Positions 50,990 to 59,061 are shown, counted from the stretch's first letter. The stretch is DNA of 64,000 nucleotides from JANYHH01 sp965249745 (GCA_965249745.1 OZ252252.1:4898001-4962000), one strand, 5' to 3'. The notes: generated by a model from the sequence alone, not told the origin. A program made the numbers and translations.

Positions 50990-51586
50990 CTACGCAGCAC
51001 CTCTAGCCGCATCTACAAAGGCGCGAATCCGCTCGTGATCCTTGACGCCCGGCGCGACTTCCACGCCGCTCGAGACATCCACACCCCACGGCTTTAAAGA
51101 CCGTACCGCGTCTCTCACGTTGTCAGGGTTCAAGCCGCCGGCCAGTACCCAGCGCCGCCCCTGCAAGCTCAAAACATCTAACGCCGCCCAGTCGAACGCC
51201 TGCCCACTCCCCGGCTCGAGGCCATCCACGTGCAAGGTTTGCGCCTCTGGGAGACTGATGCCAGCCTGGAATGACACGGCGCGAATCACAGGAATGTGTT
51301 GACTGATTTCTGATAGCGCACCGGATTCGTAGCCGTGCAATTGCACCGCCCCGAGCTGCGCCACCCGGACCGTCTCGAGCACGGTTTCCAGCGGGGCGTC
51401 ACGAAACACGCCGACCCTGGTCGTGAAAGCGCCCAATTCGCCTGAAATGCTTTTGGCGCGTTCGGGGGTGATAAAGCGTTTCGTGTTCGGCACGAAGATG
51501 AAGCCGATCGCGTCGGCTCCAGCGTCCTCGGCGCACAGGGCGTCCTCCACGCGGGTGATGCCGCAGATTTTGACTCGAGTGGACAC
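50990..51586 (-). CDS. trpF: Phosphoribosylanthranilate isomerase
   Basis: TrpF converts N-(5-phosphoribosyl)anthranilate to CdRP in tryptophan biosynthesis. The 198-aa TIM-barrel protein shows VKICGITRVEDALCAEDAGA with the catalytic Cys, GAVQLHGYESGA, LAGGLNPDNVRDAV and GVDVSSGVEVAPGVKD with the catalytic Asp. It begins with GTG; TACACT lies 6 nt upstream, so the mRNA is leaderless. It is divergent from pheA with 61 nt between start codons. No other trp genes are nearby. Confidence 0.95.
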   Translation of the reverse strand: MSTRVKICGITRVEDALCAEDAGADAIGFIFVPNTKRFITPERAKSISGELGAFTTRVGVFRDAPLETVLETVRVAQLGAVQLHGYESGALSEISQHIPVIRAVSFQAGISLPEAQTLHVDGLEPGSGQAFDWAALDVLSLQGRRWVLAGGLNPDNVRDAVRSLKPWGVDVSSGVEVAPGVKDHERIRAFVDAARGAA

Positions 51587-51592
51587 AGCCGA

Positions 51593-51598
51593 AGTGTA
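51593..51598 (-). promoter_or_regulatory. Leaderless-type -10 box of trpF
   Basis: TACACT is followed by TCGGCT (6 nt) and the GTG start. Confidence 0.6.
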
Positions 51599-51635
51599 CT
51601 GATTTCAGAACTTGCGTGCGGCGTTCCTTGCAACG

Positions 51636-51641
51636 TAAGTT
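51636..51641 (+). promoter_or_regulatory. Leaderless-type -10 box of pheA
   Basis: TAAGTT is followed by GAACTC (6 nt) and the ATG. A TTGCGT 18 nt upstream is a weak -35 candidate. Confidence 0.45.
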
Positions 51642-51647
51642 GAACTC

Positions 51648-52475
51648 ATGTCTCTCAAGGTGGCTTTTCAGGGCGTTCCCGGCGCGTACGGCGAGATGGC
51701 GGCGCTGCAAGTCTCGAGCAGCGCGACCCCGATCGGTTTACCGACCTTTCACGAGGTTTTGGAGGCGGTCGTTTCCGAGCGCGTGGACTTGGGCGTAATC
51801 CCAGTGGAGAACAGTTTGGCGGGCACGGTTTATCAGGCGCTCGATTTGCTGCCCGAAACCGACTTGCACATCACCGGCGAGGTGATTCAGCGCGTCAACC
51901 ATCACCTGCTGGCGCTGCCCGGCGTGAAGCTCGAGGCGATTAAGCGCGTGCATTCCCACCCGCAGGCGTTGGCGCAGTGCGACGGTTTCCTGGCGGGGCG
52001 TCATCTAACACCAGTTCCCGCGTTTGACACCGCCGGAGCCGCGCAGGAACTCTTGGAGCGCGGCACGACCGACGAGGCGGTGATCGCCAGCAAACGCGCC
52101 GGGGAACTGTACGGTCTCGAGGTGCTGGCGGCGGGCATCGAGGACGAAGCCTTCAACTTTACGCGGTTTCTGGTGTTGAGCAAGCACGAAGCGGCGAAGC
52201 GAGACGGGGTGACGTACAAAACGAGTCTGGTCTTTGCGGTGCGTCACACGCCGGGGTTTTTGCTGGAGACGTTGAACCAATTAAAGGGCTTGAACCTGAC
52301 GAAAATTGAATCCCGACCGCGCCGCGACCGGGCGTTTTCGTATTTGATTTACATTGACTTTGAAGGCTACATCCACGATCCCGAAGCCGCCCAGGCCCTG
52401 GTGGGCGTGTTGCAAAAAGCCAGTTACGTCAAGGTCATCGGGTCGTATCCGGCGGCAGCGATACCCGCCGAATAA
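51648..52475 (+). CDS. pheA: Prephenate dehydratase
   Basis: It converts prephenate to phenylpyruvate in phenylalanine synthesis. The 275-aa protein is monofunctional. It has a catalytic domain with VAFQGVPGAYGEMAALQ, IPVENSLAGTVYQALDLL and EDEAFNFTRFLVLS (the TRF motif), then a regulatory ACT domain (about 190-270) with HTPGFLLETLNQLKGLNLTK and IESRPRRDRAFSYLIY, the ESRP effector motif for phenylalanine feedback. Its TAA is directly followed by the TAA of marR on the other strand. Confidence 0.96.
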   Translation: MSLKVAFQGVPGAYGEMAALQVSSSATPIGLPTFHEVLEAVVSERVDLGVIPVENSLAGTVYQALDLLPETDLHITGEVIQRVNHHLLALPGVKLEAIKRVHSHPQALAQCDGFLAGRHLTPVPAFDTAGAAQELLERGTTDEAVIASKRAGELYGLEVLAAGIEDEAFNFTRFLVLSKHEAAKRDGVTYKTSLVFAVRHTPGFLLETLNQLKGLNLTKIESRPRRDRAFSYLIYIDFEGYIHDPEAAQALVGVLQKASYVKVIGSYPAAAIPAE

Positions 52476-52925
52476 TTAACAAGGGTCATCGTCACCCAGA
52501 CTCGAATCACGTAGACCAGCAATGATCTTGCCAAGCGTCACCTCGAGTTGACGCCCTTCACCCGCATTTAAATGCTCCGTGGTGCGTCGTTCTAACTCGA
52601 GCCAGAGTTGGCGCACACTCGCCTCTAGAGTCCGTCCTTTAAGCGTCAGAAAAACGTGCATGACGCGGCCATCCTGGCTCGAGGGGCGGCGTTCGACAAT
52701 CCCTGCCGCCTGGAGGCGTTGCAGCATTTTCGTGACGGTCGGTGGTTGCACGCCTAACTTGGCAGCCAGTTGGGTTTGGGTTTGACCGTCCTCGCGCCAG
52801 AGTTGCATCAGGATGATCTCCTGGCCAGGGTGCAAGCCTACCGTCGCTAGGAGGCTTGCACCTAGGTTGCGGTGCGCGTGACAGAGTTGCACGATCAGAT
52901 GTCCCAGCGACGATGGATCGGACAC
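52476..52925 (-). CDS. MarR family transcriptional regulator
   Basis: This 149-aa protein has the typical MarR layout: a dimerisation helix (LIVQLCHAHRNLGASLLATV), the winged helix QTQLAAKLGVQPPTVTKMLQRLQ with recognition helix, the wing ERRPSSQDGRVMHVFLTLKG, and a C-terminal helix. It probably represses a neighbour in response to a small ligand. The likely target is the membrane-protein gene upstream (now frameshifted), whose stop lies 9 nt before the marR start, so both could share an operon. Confidence 0.88.
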   Translation of the reverse strand: MSDPSSLGHLIVQLCHAHRNLGASLLATVGLHPGQEIILMQLWREDGQTQTQLAAKLGVQPPTVTKMLQRLQAAGIVERRPSSQDGRVMHVFLTLKGRTLEASVRQLWLELERRTTEHLNAGEGRQLEVTLGKIIAGLRDSSLGDDDPC

Positions 52926-52934
52926 GCGATTATT

Positions 52935-53377
52935 TTAAGCGCTTCGGCTGCGGGACAGGGCCGTGACGATGCTGGCAGCCGCGACCAGATGCATGACGCA
53001 GAGAGTCAGTTTCGATCCAAGGCTAACTGGCAAGCTAAAGGGACTGAACAGGGAAAGGAGGGCCAGCGCCATTGCGACGGTCTGAAAGACCTGAATCGGG
53101 CGACGCACGAAGCGCGACAGCATCAGCAAAAATCCGCCTGCTATCAGTGCAGGGATAAAGCTAGCGAGGATCACAGGCACGACAGTCAATGCTTGAGCCA
53201 CCGTCGTTCCAGGTTCCGCCACTTGCAGGCCTGATCCGAGGAATGCCGGAGCGATCAGCCAAACCAGCACATCCAAACCAGCACATTTAGAACGGCGGCA
53301 ACGACGCCACCGATGAGGGCGAGACTCGAGACCCGAGCGATGTTGAGACCACGAATCGGAAGCGCATTGGTTGTCAT
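52935..53377 (-). pseudogene. DUF6069-like membrane protein, frameshifted by a 14-bp duplication
   Basis: From the ATG at 53377 the frame reads TTNALPIRGLNIARVSSLAL and IGGVVAAVLNVLVWMCWFG, then stops. Just there the 14 bp at 53259-53272 are repeated exactly at 53273-53286. Removing one copy joins NVLVW to LIAPAFLGSG, and the rest (ASFIPALIAGGFLLMLSRFV, then CVMHLVAAASIV) gives a four-helix protein with the DUF6069 pattern. A remaining 113-aa frame lacks the first helix. The family has no known role. Confidence 0.82.
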
Positions 53378-53378
53378 T

Positions 53379-53470
53379 ACTGATAAAGGCACGCTTCGGC
53401 TAGCCTACGTTTGCGTCACAGACGCATTCTATTGCCTCAAAACGTTAAGCTGACCATGCCGAACTCAGTA
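53379..53470. repeat. 90-bp dispersed element, copy C
   Basis: It starts ACTGATAAAGGCACGCTTCG and ends CATGCCGAACTCAGTA. It sits directly upstream of the frameshifted DUF6069 gene. Confidence 0.85.
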
Positions 53471-53637
53471 AATCCTCCTGGCTGGAAGTTAGCCAGCTAA
53501 ATAAATTCTAGGCATTGCAAGAGTTCTTACGCTGTTACCCGCACAACACGCTGGGATGCTTTCACGCCACTCGAGCTTCAAAGATTCCTCATGGGTTTAT
53601 CGGAGGCCTGAGGATAGACTGCCGGTTGGAGGTTCTC

Positions 53638-54138
53638 TTGAAACGAATCATGTTGGCGGTGCTGGTCGCCCTGAGCGGCTTGGCGTTGGCGCAGGACACG
53701 ATCTACAAGAACGCGCAGTATAAGTTTTCCTTCTCGTACCCGAAGGGCTGGGTCACGCGCGAAGGCGTCATGGGTACGGTCGTGTTCGTGGCCATTCCAC
53801 CCCAGGGCAAAGAATTTGCCAATAACCTGAACGTGGTCGTCAGCCCCGTTCCGGCGGGCACGAAGCTCGAGGAGGTCACCAAGGCGACCGTCGGGCAGTT
53901 AGAGAACGTCATCACCGATTTCAAGGTGATTTCTCAGAAGCCCGGCACATTGTCCGGTCAACCGGCCGCCACACTCTCTTACAGCGGTCGTCAAGGCAAA
54001 GCGAGCCTGATCTGGAATCAAACCTTCGCGCTCCACAACGGAGCGGTCTACGGTGTCACGACGACAATAGAACAGAGCGTCTACCAGAAGATCAGCCCGA
54101 CGATGGAGAAGGTCGCCAACTCGTTCCGCTTTCAGTAA
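53638..54138 (+). CDS. Exported PsbP/DcrB-like protein
   Basis: The TTG at 53638 (KRIMLAVLVALSGLALAQD) follows GGAGGTTCTC at good spacing; 166 aa. A signal peptide ends at ALAQ. The mature part (YKFSFSYPKGWVTREG, FANNLNVVVSPVPAG, NSFRFQ) matches the PsbP/Mog1/DcrB alpha-beta-alpha fold that recurs in small exported proteins. Its role is unknown. It is likely monocistronic. Confidence 0.78.
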   Translation: MKRIMLAVLVALSGLALAQDTIYKNAQYKFSFSYPKGWVTREGVMGTVVFVAIPPQGKEFANNLNVVVSPVPAGTKLEEVTKATVGQLENVITDFKVISQKPGTLSGQPAATLSYSGRQGKASLIWNQTFALHNGAVYGVTTTIEQSVYQKISPTMEKVANSFRFQ

Positions 54139-54235
54139 ATATCGGTCTTAGGCTCGAGACGGGAGCCCTCTGGGGCGACTCGTCTCGGATTGTTTAGACT
54201 CCGCGATCTAAGTCTGGCTCACAGCCAAAACGCGG

Positions 54236-54757
54236 TTGAAAGCGCAAACTCGACGGGTGAAACCGACTCCCGTAAAACCGCAACCAGGTCAGGAGAGCGT
54301 CTGGGATTACCCGCGCCCACCACGCCTGGAAGCCATCAGCAAGCGTATCCAGATTATCAGCGGTGGGGAAACACTCGCGGATACGACCCGCGCCAGTCGC
54401 GTCCTCGAGACCTCTCACCCGCCGGTCTACTACCTGCCGCCCGCCGACATTCGCATGAGTTTGCTCACGCCCAGCGGCGGCTCGAGTCTCTGCGAGTGGA
54501 AGGGCGCGGCGCGGTATTACGCCCTGCGGGCCAATAGCTTGGATGTCGCTTGGTACTACCCGAACCCGACGCCCGCGTTTGAGCCGATTCGGGATCATCT
54601 GGCGTTCTACGCCGCCAGAGTCGTGCTTCAGGACGGTGACGGCTGTTTCGTGGATGGTGAGCGCGTGGTTCCGCAACCCGGCGAGTTCTACGGCGGCTGG
54701 ATTACAGGTGAAATCGTCGGACCGTTCAAGGGGCAGGCGGGCAGTCAGGGCTGGTGA
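54236..54757 (+). CDS. DUF427 domain protein
   Basis: The frame opens with TTG at 54236; a GTG at 54257 (KPTPVKPQPGQESVWDYPRP) is the alternative and gives 166 aa. The motif series ISGGETLADTTRASRVLETS, HPPVYYLPPADIRM, CEWKGAARYYAL and VDGERVVPQPGEFYGGWI identifies DUF427, a small beta-fold found widely in bacteria and fungi without known activity. A small gene follows after 15 nt. Confidence 0.88.
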   Translation: MKAQTRRVKPTPVKPQPGQESVWDYPRPPRLEAISKRIQIISGGETLADTTRASRVLETSHPPVYYLPPADIRMSLLTPSGGSSLCEWKGAARYYALRANSLDVAWYYPNPTPAFEPIRDHLAFYAARVVLQDGDGCFVDGERVVPQPGEFYGGWITGEIVGPFKGQAGSQGW

Positions 54758-54772
54758 CGGTAGACTCCAGGG

Positions 54773-55045
54773 GTGAAAGGTACGCATCTGGTGCGCGTCA
54801 CCAAATCCCAGGGCGGATTTCCGCTGCCGCTGTCCGGTGTGCAAGTGGAAACCCTGCACCTGACCGAACCCGTGGATATCCCGGAAACCGCTGAAACGCT
54901 GTACCTGTGTTTGGACGGGGAAGTCGTGCTGGACTTCGGCTTGGAATTCGCTCACCTACGCTCACAGGAGACGTTCACCGTGTCAGTCGCGCACCGACTA
55001 TCCCCGGTTGGAATCGCCGTTCTGCTTCGCGCTCGAGCGGCTTGA
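54773..55045 (+). CDS. Small cupin-like protein
   Basis: This 90-aa protein starts with GTG at 54773. Its beta pattern (TLYLCLDGEVVLDFG) resembles a half cupin barrel, but the metal-binding His motif is not complete. It probably follows DUF427 in the same unit. The family call is tentative. Confidence 0.5.
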   Translation: MKGTHLVRVTKSQGGFPLPLSGVQVETLHLTEPVDIPETAETLYLCLDGEVVLDFGLEFAHLRSQETFTVSVAHRLSPVGIAVLLRARAA

Positions 55046-55331
55046 ACCTGCTTTGCTCAAGACTTGCCGGACTCAACCGCGTTTCTCGAGGTCTCACCAC
55101 GGGAATGAAACGGTTCCATGTGCCACTTGTGTGAATGAGAAGCCTTTGTTAAGATTTTATCGGAGGCAACAAATTGAGTATTTCCGGGTGCGGGGATACA
55201 AGGATTGATTTTTTGCATCACCGCTTTTTCGTGAAGTTCAGCTTTTCGGATTTCAGCACTGCACCCTCTTGGACGGAGCAAGAACAGTTTGACTTCAATC
55301 CAGAAGTCCAAGTTTTGACTGGGAGACGCCT

Positions 55332-56123
55332 ATGACCAATTTGCGAGTCGCGCACGCTTACGACCGCAACCGTTACCACCCACCCGAGGTCTCTGGCAAG
55401 ATCGCCACGGCTATGGTGGAACCGCTCGAGCGAGAATTCCGCGACGGAGCGCACCTCTTAGAGATCGGCGTTGGAACCGGCCGCATCGGAATGCCGGTCG
55501 TGGCCAGGGGGGTGCAACTCACCGGGGTGGACATAGACCCGGAAATGATGAGCGCCTTTCGCAGCAAGTACGCCGGGGTCTCACGCCGCGTCTCGCTGGT
55601 GGAAGCCGACGCTCAGGACTTACCGTTCCACGATGCGAGTTTCAGTGGGGTGATCGCGGTTCACATCTGGCACCTGATCCCCGATCTGACCCGCGCCCTA
55701 GACGAAGCCGTCCGCGTCATCAAACCGGGCGGTTTCTTGTTTGAAGGCTGGGACTCCCCGAGCGCCGCCAGCCCAGAGCTGGAAATTCAGGACGCCTGGT
55801 GCAAAGCCCTGGAAAAGCTCGGTCATCCGGTGCAACGCGGCGGGCATCGCGCCGCCCTGGAAGCCAGCCGTCAGTACCTGCTGGAACGAAAACTCGAGAC
55901 GCAGGATCGCGTGATCGCCGGATGGGAAGTCAGCCACACGCCGCTCGAGGTCGTGGAAGCCCTGGAAGACGGGTTGTACTCGTTCACCAAGAACGTCCCG
56001 ACCGAACTGCGGTTCCAAGCCGGGCGCAACATCAAGCCGTTCCTCACCGAAAAGTACCAGGATTTAGAAACCGCGATCAAAACCCCGTGGTCGTTCCACC
56101 TGCGCACGACTCGAGTTGTGTAG
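55332..56123 (+). CDS. Class I SAM-dependent methyltransferase
   Basis: The 263-aa protein has the Rossmann-type methyltransferase motifs: LLEIGVGTGRIGMPVVA (motif I, about residues 41-57), LTGVDIDPEMMSAF (II), ADAQDLPFHDASFSGVIAVH (III/IV) and VRVIKPGGFLFEGW (post IV). The C-terminal half, HPVQRGGHRAALEASRQY and WSFHLRTTRVV, gives no substrate clue. The 286-bp gap upstream holds no recognised gene and is poorer in GC. Confidence 0.88.
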   Translation: MTNLRVAHAYDRNRYHPPEVSGKIATAMVEPLEREFRDGAHLLEIGVGTGRIGMPVVARGVQLTGVDIDPEMMSAFRSKYAGVSRRVSLVEADAQDLPFHDASFSGVIAVHIWHLIPDLTRALDEAVRVIKPGGFLFEGWDSPSAASPELEIQDAWCKALEKLGHPVQRGGHRAALEASRQYLLERKLETQDRVIAGWEVSHTPLEVVEALEDGLYSFTKNVPTELRFQAGRNIKPFLTEKYQDLETAIKTPWSFHLRTTRVV

Positions 56124-56150
56124 GACTGACTTTTGTAACGGTTTCAAAGA

Positions 56151-56181
56151 AAAGCCGGGAGCTTGACGCTCCCGGCTTTTT
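56151..56181. terminator. Bidirectional terminator between the methyltransferase gene and divIVA
   Basis: AAAGCCGGGAGC (56151-56162) pairs with GCTCCCGGCTTT (56168-56179) around TTGAC, flanked by A and T runs, and can stop both converging genes. Confidence 0.92.
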
Positions 56182-56190
56182 CGTGCCATT

Positions 56191-56679
56191 TCAGGTGCTC
56201 TTATCCTCGTTGCGTTCCACACTGTCCATGTACGTGTTCAGCAACCCCTTGAATTGACTGAGAAACATTGCCTTGTCCGATCGGGCGCGTTCAATCTCCA
56301 CGCGGATGTCCCGTGCGCGCGCCAGCGCCTCACGCAGCAACTTTTCCTTGGCGCTCTCGGCGTCCGCGATCATCAGATTGGACTGGTGCTCGGCTTCCCT
56401 GATTTTCAGTTCCACCTCGCGCTCCGCGTTCAGGCGAATCTCGTTGGCGATCTTCTCCGCGCTGATAACGGCTCGCTTCAGCGCTTCCTCGCCCTGACGC
56501 AACTCCTGAATCTGCGCCTCCAACCCCGTTATTTTCTCCTGAAAACCTCGAGCCTGACGCTCGTACTCTTCCATGTCATCAGCGACCGCCGTCAAGAAAT
56601 CCTTGACTTCCTTCTTACTAAACCCGGAGAGCGCGTTCGTGAACTCCTGATGGCGAATGTCAAGGGGGGTGTACTTCAC
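56191..56679 (-). CDS. divIVA: DivIVA-domain cell division protein
   Basis: The GTG at 56679 (KYTPLDIRHQEFTNALSGFS) is where DivIVA proteins start; the frame continues upstream only through tandem repeats. The 162-aa product has the N-terminal membrane-curvature domain, with the family block SKKEVKDFLTAVADDMEEYE, followed by a long coiled coil (KITGLEAQIQELRQGEEALK and on to about residue 155). DivIVA marks negatively curved membrane and recruits division or sporulation proteins. yggS lies upstream, a common neighbour. Confidence 0.93.
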   Translation of the reverse strand: MKYTPLDIRHQEFTNALSGFSKKEVKDFLTAVADDMEEYERQARGFQEKITGLEAQIQELRQGEEALKRAVISAEKIANEIRLNAEREVELKIREAEHQSNLMIADAESAKEKLLREALARARDIRVEIERARSDKAMFLSQFKGLLNTYMDSVERNEDKST

Positions 56680-56789
56680 AAGTGCTCTCAGTCTATACCA
56701 GCCCTCAGACTGAGCCTGCGGCAATTGACGCTCCGCAAAACTCGAGGGAGGTATCAACCCACGCTCCTCGAGCCTAAAAGCCTTTTCGC

Positions 56790-57085
56790 TTCTCCCCGCT
56801 GGGCGAGGCCGCGCGTCACGCCTGCAAGACGCGCGGTGAGGGAGAGGGAGGCGTTGTGCCCTGCACACAGAGATGTGACGTGCCCTGCACACAGAGATGT
56901 GACGTGCCCTGCACACAGAGATGTGACGTGCCCTGCACACAGAGATGTGACGTGCCCTGCACACAGAGAGACAGTGTGCGCAGCGAGCTGCCCTTCGCCT
57001 TCAGCATCATTAATTGGGCTGTCTCGAGCGACGGCATTGGTGGCCGGGTTTGCCACGGCAAATCCCTACGAGAGACCGTAGGATT
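56790..57085 (-). repeat. Composite dispersed element, locus 3
   Basis: In the opposite orientation to locus 1, this holds GCGTCACGCCTGCAAGACGC, GTGAGGGAGAGGGAGGCGTT, the amplified 24-bp array, AGCGAGCTGCCCTT, TTGGGCTGTCTCGAGCG, GGTGGCC and the hairpin GGGTTTGCCACGGCAAATCC (57046-57065) followed by CTACGAG. It occupies the divIVA-yggS gap, which has no gene. Confidence 0.78.
56857..56969. repeat. 24-bp tandem array
   Basis: Four exact copies of TGCCCTGCACACAGAGATGT+GACG (56857-56952) and a 17-bp partial fifth (56953-56969). The period of 24 keeps open reading frames, which creates spurious repeat proteins on both strands. There are no spacers, so it is not a CRISPR array. Confidence 0.95.
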
Positions 57086-57105
57086 CGGGGGCGTTCATCA
57101 GTTAG

Positions 57106-57735
57106 TTAGGGTTGAAAAATCGCCCGTCCGACCCGCACGACCGTCGCTCCCTCTTGAATCGCCACCTCGAGATCGTCCGACATGCCCATAGAGAGTTCGA
57201 CCAGGCCGAGTTCATCGCGCAACCTGCGCAATCCTTGAAACGCGAGCCTCGCCCGCTCGAGACCTTGCGGCGCGACCGTCATCAATCCGGTGACGTTCAA
57301 TCCTAAGTCTCGAGCGGCCCCCAGCAAGCCTGATGCCTGTCCGGGTTCAGCACCGTGTTTCTGCTCTTCCTCGCCCGTGTTGATTTCCAAGAGCAGGTTC
57401 GGGGCGCGACCCCATTGCTCGCCGCGCCGCGCGATTTCTTCCAACAGTTTCAAGCTGTCCACGCTGTGAATCGCGCTGAAACCCTGACAGAATTTGACCT
57501 TGTTGGTTTGCAAGTGCCCGATCAGATGCCACTCCGCCTCGGGATGGGTTTGAAGTTTCGGCGTGGCTTCCTGCACGCGGTTCTCGCCCAGAAAACGGTG
57601 TCCGTGAGAGAGCACGTTTTTTTCGATTTCTTCCAGGCTGTGACCCTTGGTCACGGCGATCAGCTTGACCGTCCCAGGGTCGCGTTCCACCTCGAGACAA
57701 GCGGCGTTGATGCGGTTCAATACGTCTCGCAGCAT
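57106..57735 (-). CDS. yggS: PLP homeostasis protein YggS/PLPBP
   Basis: The 209-aa protein is a fold-type III PLP-binding protein without known catalysis that keeps PLP and amino-acid pools balanced. The N-terminus VKLIAVTKGHSLEEIEK holds the PLP lysine; FLGENRVQEA, EWHLIGHLQTNKVKF, LLEINTGEEEQKHG and LSMGMSDDLEVAIQEGATVV and RVGRAIF follow in the family order. It lies upstream of divIVA on the same strand. TAAGCT lies 6 nt before the ATG (leaderless type). Confidence 0.95.
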   Translation of the reverse strand: MLRDVLNRINAACLEVERDPGTVKLIAVTKGHSLEEIEKNVLSHGHRFLGENRVQEATPKLQTHPEAEWHLIGHLQTNKVKFCQGFSAIHSVDSLKLLEEIARRGEQWGRAPNLLLEINTGEEEQKHGAEPGQASGLLGAARDLGLNVTGLMTVAPQGLERARLAFQGLRRLRDELGLVELSMGMSDDLEVAIQEGATVVRVGRAIFQP

Positions 57736-57741
57736 CTTCAG

Positions 57742-57747
57742 AGCTTA
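57742..57747 (-). promoter_or_regulatory. Leaderless-type -10 box of yggS
   Basis: TAAGCT is followed by CTGAAG (6 nt) and the ATG. Its TAA is also the end of the dead NUDIX gene. Confidence 0.45.
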
Positions 57748-58148
57748 CGACGCGAACCAGCCGTATGCCTCAAGCGCCGCCCGTGAGGTCAGTGTCAACG
57801 CCGCAGGCAACCCGCTACGCTCAAACCAGTAGAAATCGCGTCCGGCTCCAAGATGTGCGCTTCACCGTGCAAGATGCGGTCCAGGTAAATCGGCGCGACC
57901 CAGTGCTGGGATTCCTTGGGGACGATGTGATCGCACACGACTAGCAACCGCTCGAGCTGGATTTTCACGCCGATTTCTTCCAGCACCTCGCGGGTGAGCG
58001 CTGCTTCCAATCCCTCGAGCCATTCGAGTTTGCTACCAACGGGACTCTAACTGCCCGCCTCGGGCGGTCGTTTGCGCTGCATCAGCAAGACTCGCCCATG
58101 ATTATGATTGTCGTGAATCAGTGCGCCAACCCCAACTCGAGGGGTCAT
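57745..58148 (-). pseudogene. NUDIX hydrolase remnant
   Basis: The ATG overlaps the punA stop (ATGA). The frame reads TPRVGVGALIHDNHNHGRVL and LMQRKRPPEAGS, then TAG where the family has Trp (a TGG-to-TAG change). It then continues SPVGSKLEWLEGLEAALT and REVLEEIGVKI (the NUDIX box). After LEPDAIS a frameshift moves the rest to YWFERSGLPAALTLTSRAAL, ending EAYGWFAS at the TAA at 57745. All family blocks remain, so the loss is recent. The original substrate cannot be told. Confidence 0.88.
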
Positions 58149-58978
58149 GTGAGCTGAGGAAGCAGGGCGCGAACGAGTTTCTGGAAGCGCGGAGCCATCT
58201 CCTGGGCGCGCCCAATCACGGCTTCCTCGGTGGTTCCACTGTGATCCTCGCGGTCAGCCACGGCCATGTCGGTGACAGAAGACAACCCCAGTACGCGCAT
58301 CCCAGCATGGCGGGCGGCGATCACCTCCAAGACGGTGCTCATGCCCACGGCGTCCGCGCCCCAGGCGCGAAACATGCGCAGTTCCGCTCTGGGCGCATAC
58401 GTCGGACCGCTGAAGCCCAGATACACGCCCTGACGCAGTTCAATGTCCAAGCCTCGAGCGGTGGCCGCCGCTAATCGGCGGTACTCAGGATCGTAGGCGT
58501 CCATCATTGGGACGAAGCGCTGACCGATCTTTTCGTCGTTCGGTCCGACGAGCGGGTTCAACCCGGTGAAGTTGATGAAATCGGTTTGCAGCATGATCTC
58601 CCCGGCGTTCCAATCCGGGTTCAACCCGCCGCAGGCATTGGTGACAAGTAATGTCCTCGCACCAAGGGCGTGCGCCAGCCGCACCGGGATCGCCACCTCC
58701 TGCGCGGTATAGCCCTCGTAGACGTGAACTCGCCCTTGGAACGCCAACACGTTTCGCCCCTCGAGCGTCCCCAGCACGGCGCGACCTTTATGTCCGGGCG
58801 CGGTGGACACGGGAAAACCGGGCAGGTCGCCGTAGGGGATAGTTGTCGGGTTTTCAATCTGCTCCGCGAGCGGTCCCAGACCGCTCCCCAACACGATGGC
58901 GATGTCTGGCTGGAGCGTACTGATGGCACGTACCGCACTGGCAGCGCTCTCTACTCGAGCGGCGATATCGGGATTCAT
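58145..58978 (-). CDS. punA: Purine-nucleoside phosphorylase, trimeric type
   Basis: It splits purine nucleosides with phosphate for salvage. Start at the ATG at 58978 (MNPDIAARVESAASAVRAIS); 277 aa. Signatures of the trimeric class II enzyme are AIVLGSGLGPLAE, HKGRAVLGTLEGRNVLAFQG, RVHVYEGY, TNACGGLNPDWNAGEIM and GVYLGFSGPTYAPRAELRMF. TACACT lies 6 nt upstream (leaderless). Its stop overlaps the dead NUDIX gene, so it formerly led a two-gene unit. Confidence 0.94.
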   Translation of the reverse strand: MNPDIAARVESAASAVRAISTLQPDIAIVLGSGLGPLAEQIENPTTIPYGDLPGFPVSTAPGHKGRAVLGTLEGRNVLAFQGRVHVYEGYTAQEVAIPVRLAHALGARTLLVTNACGGLNPDWNAGEIMLQTDFINFTGLNPLVGPNDEKIGQRFVPMMDAYDPEYRRLAAATARGLDIELRQGVYLGFSGPTYAPRAELRMFRAWGADAVGMSTVLEVIAARHAGMRVLGLSSVTDMAVADREDHSGTTEEAVIGRAQEMAPRFQKLVRALLPQLT

Positions 58979-58984
58979 GTCTGT

Positions 58985-58990
58985 AGTGTA
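58985..58990 (-). promoter_or_regulatory. Leaderless-type -10 box of punA
   Basis: TACACT is followed by ACAGAC (6 nt) and the ATG. Confidence 0.6.
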
Positions 58991-59061
58991 GGGGATGCAG
59001 TCACGAGAGGGTTTCATGGCGATTCTCGCTTTCTAACCTCGTGCTAGCGTGTTTAACAACG

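Noticed and set aside
56857..56969. CRISPR-like repeat array
   Set aside because: Units are directly adjacent with no spacers, and no cas genes are near.
56680..57056. Long open frames across the 24-bp array, including an N-terminal extension of DivIVA
   Set aside because: The 24-bp period keeps every frame open. The DivIVA family starts at KYTPLDI, and the repeat peptides have no protein-like pattern.
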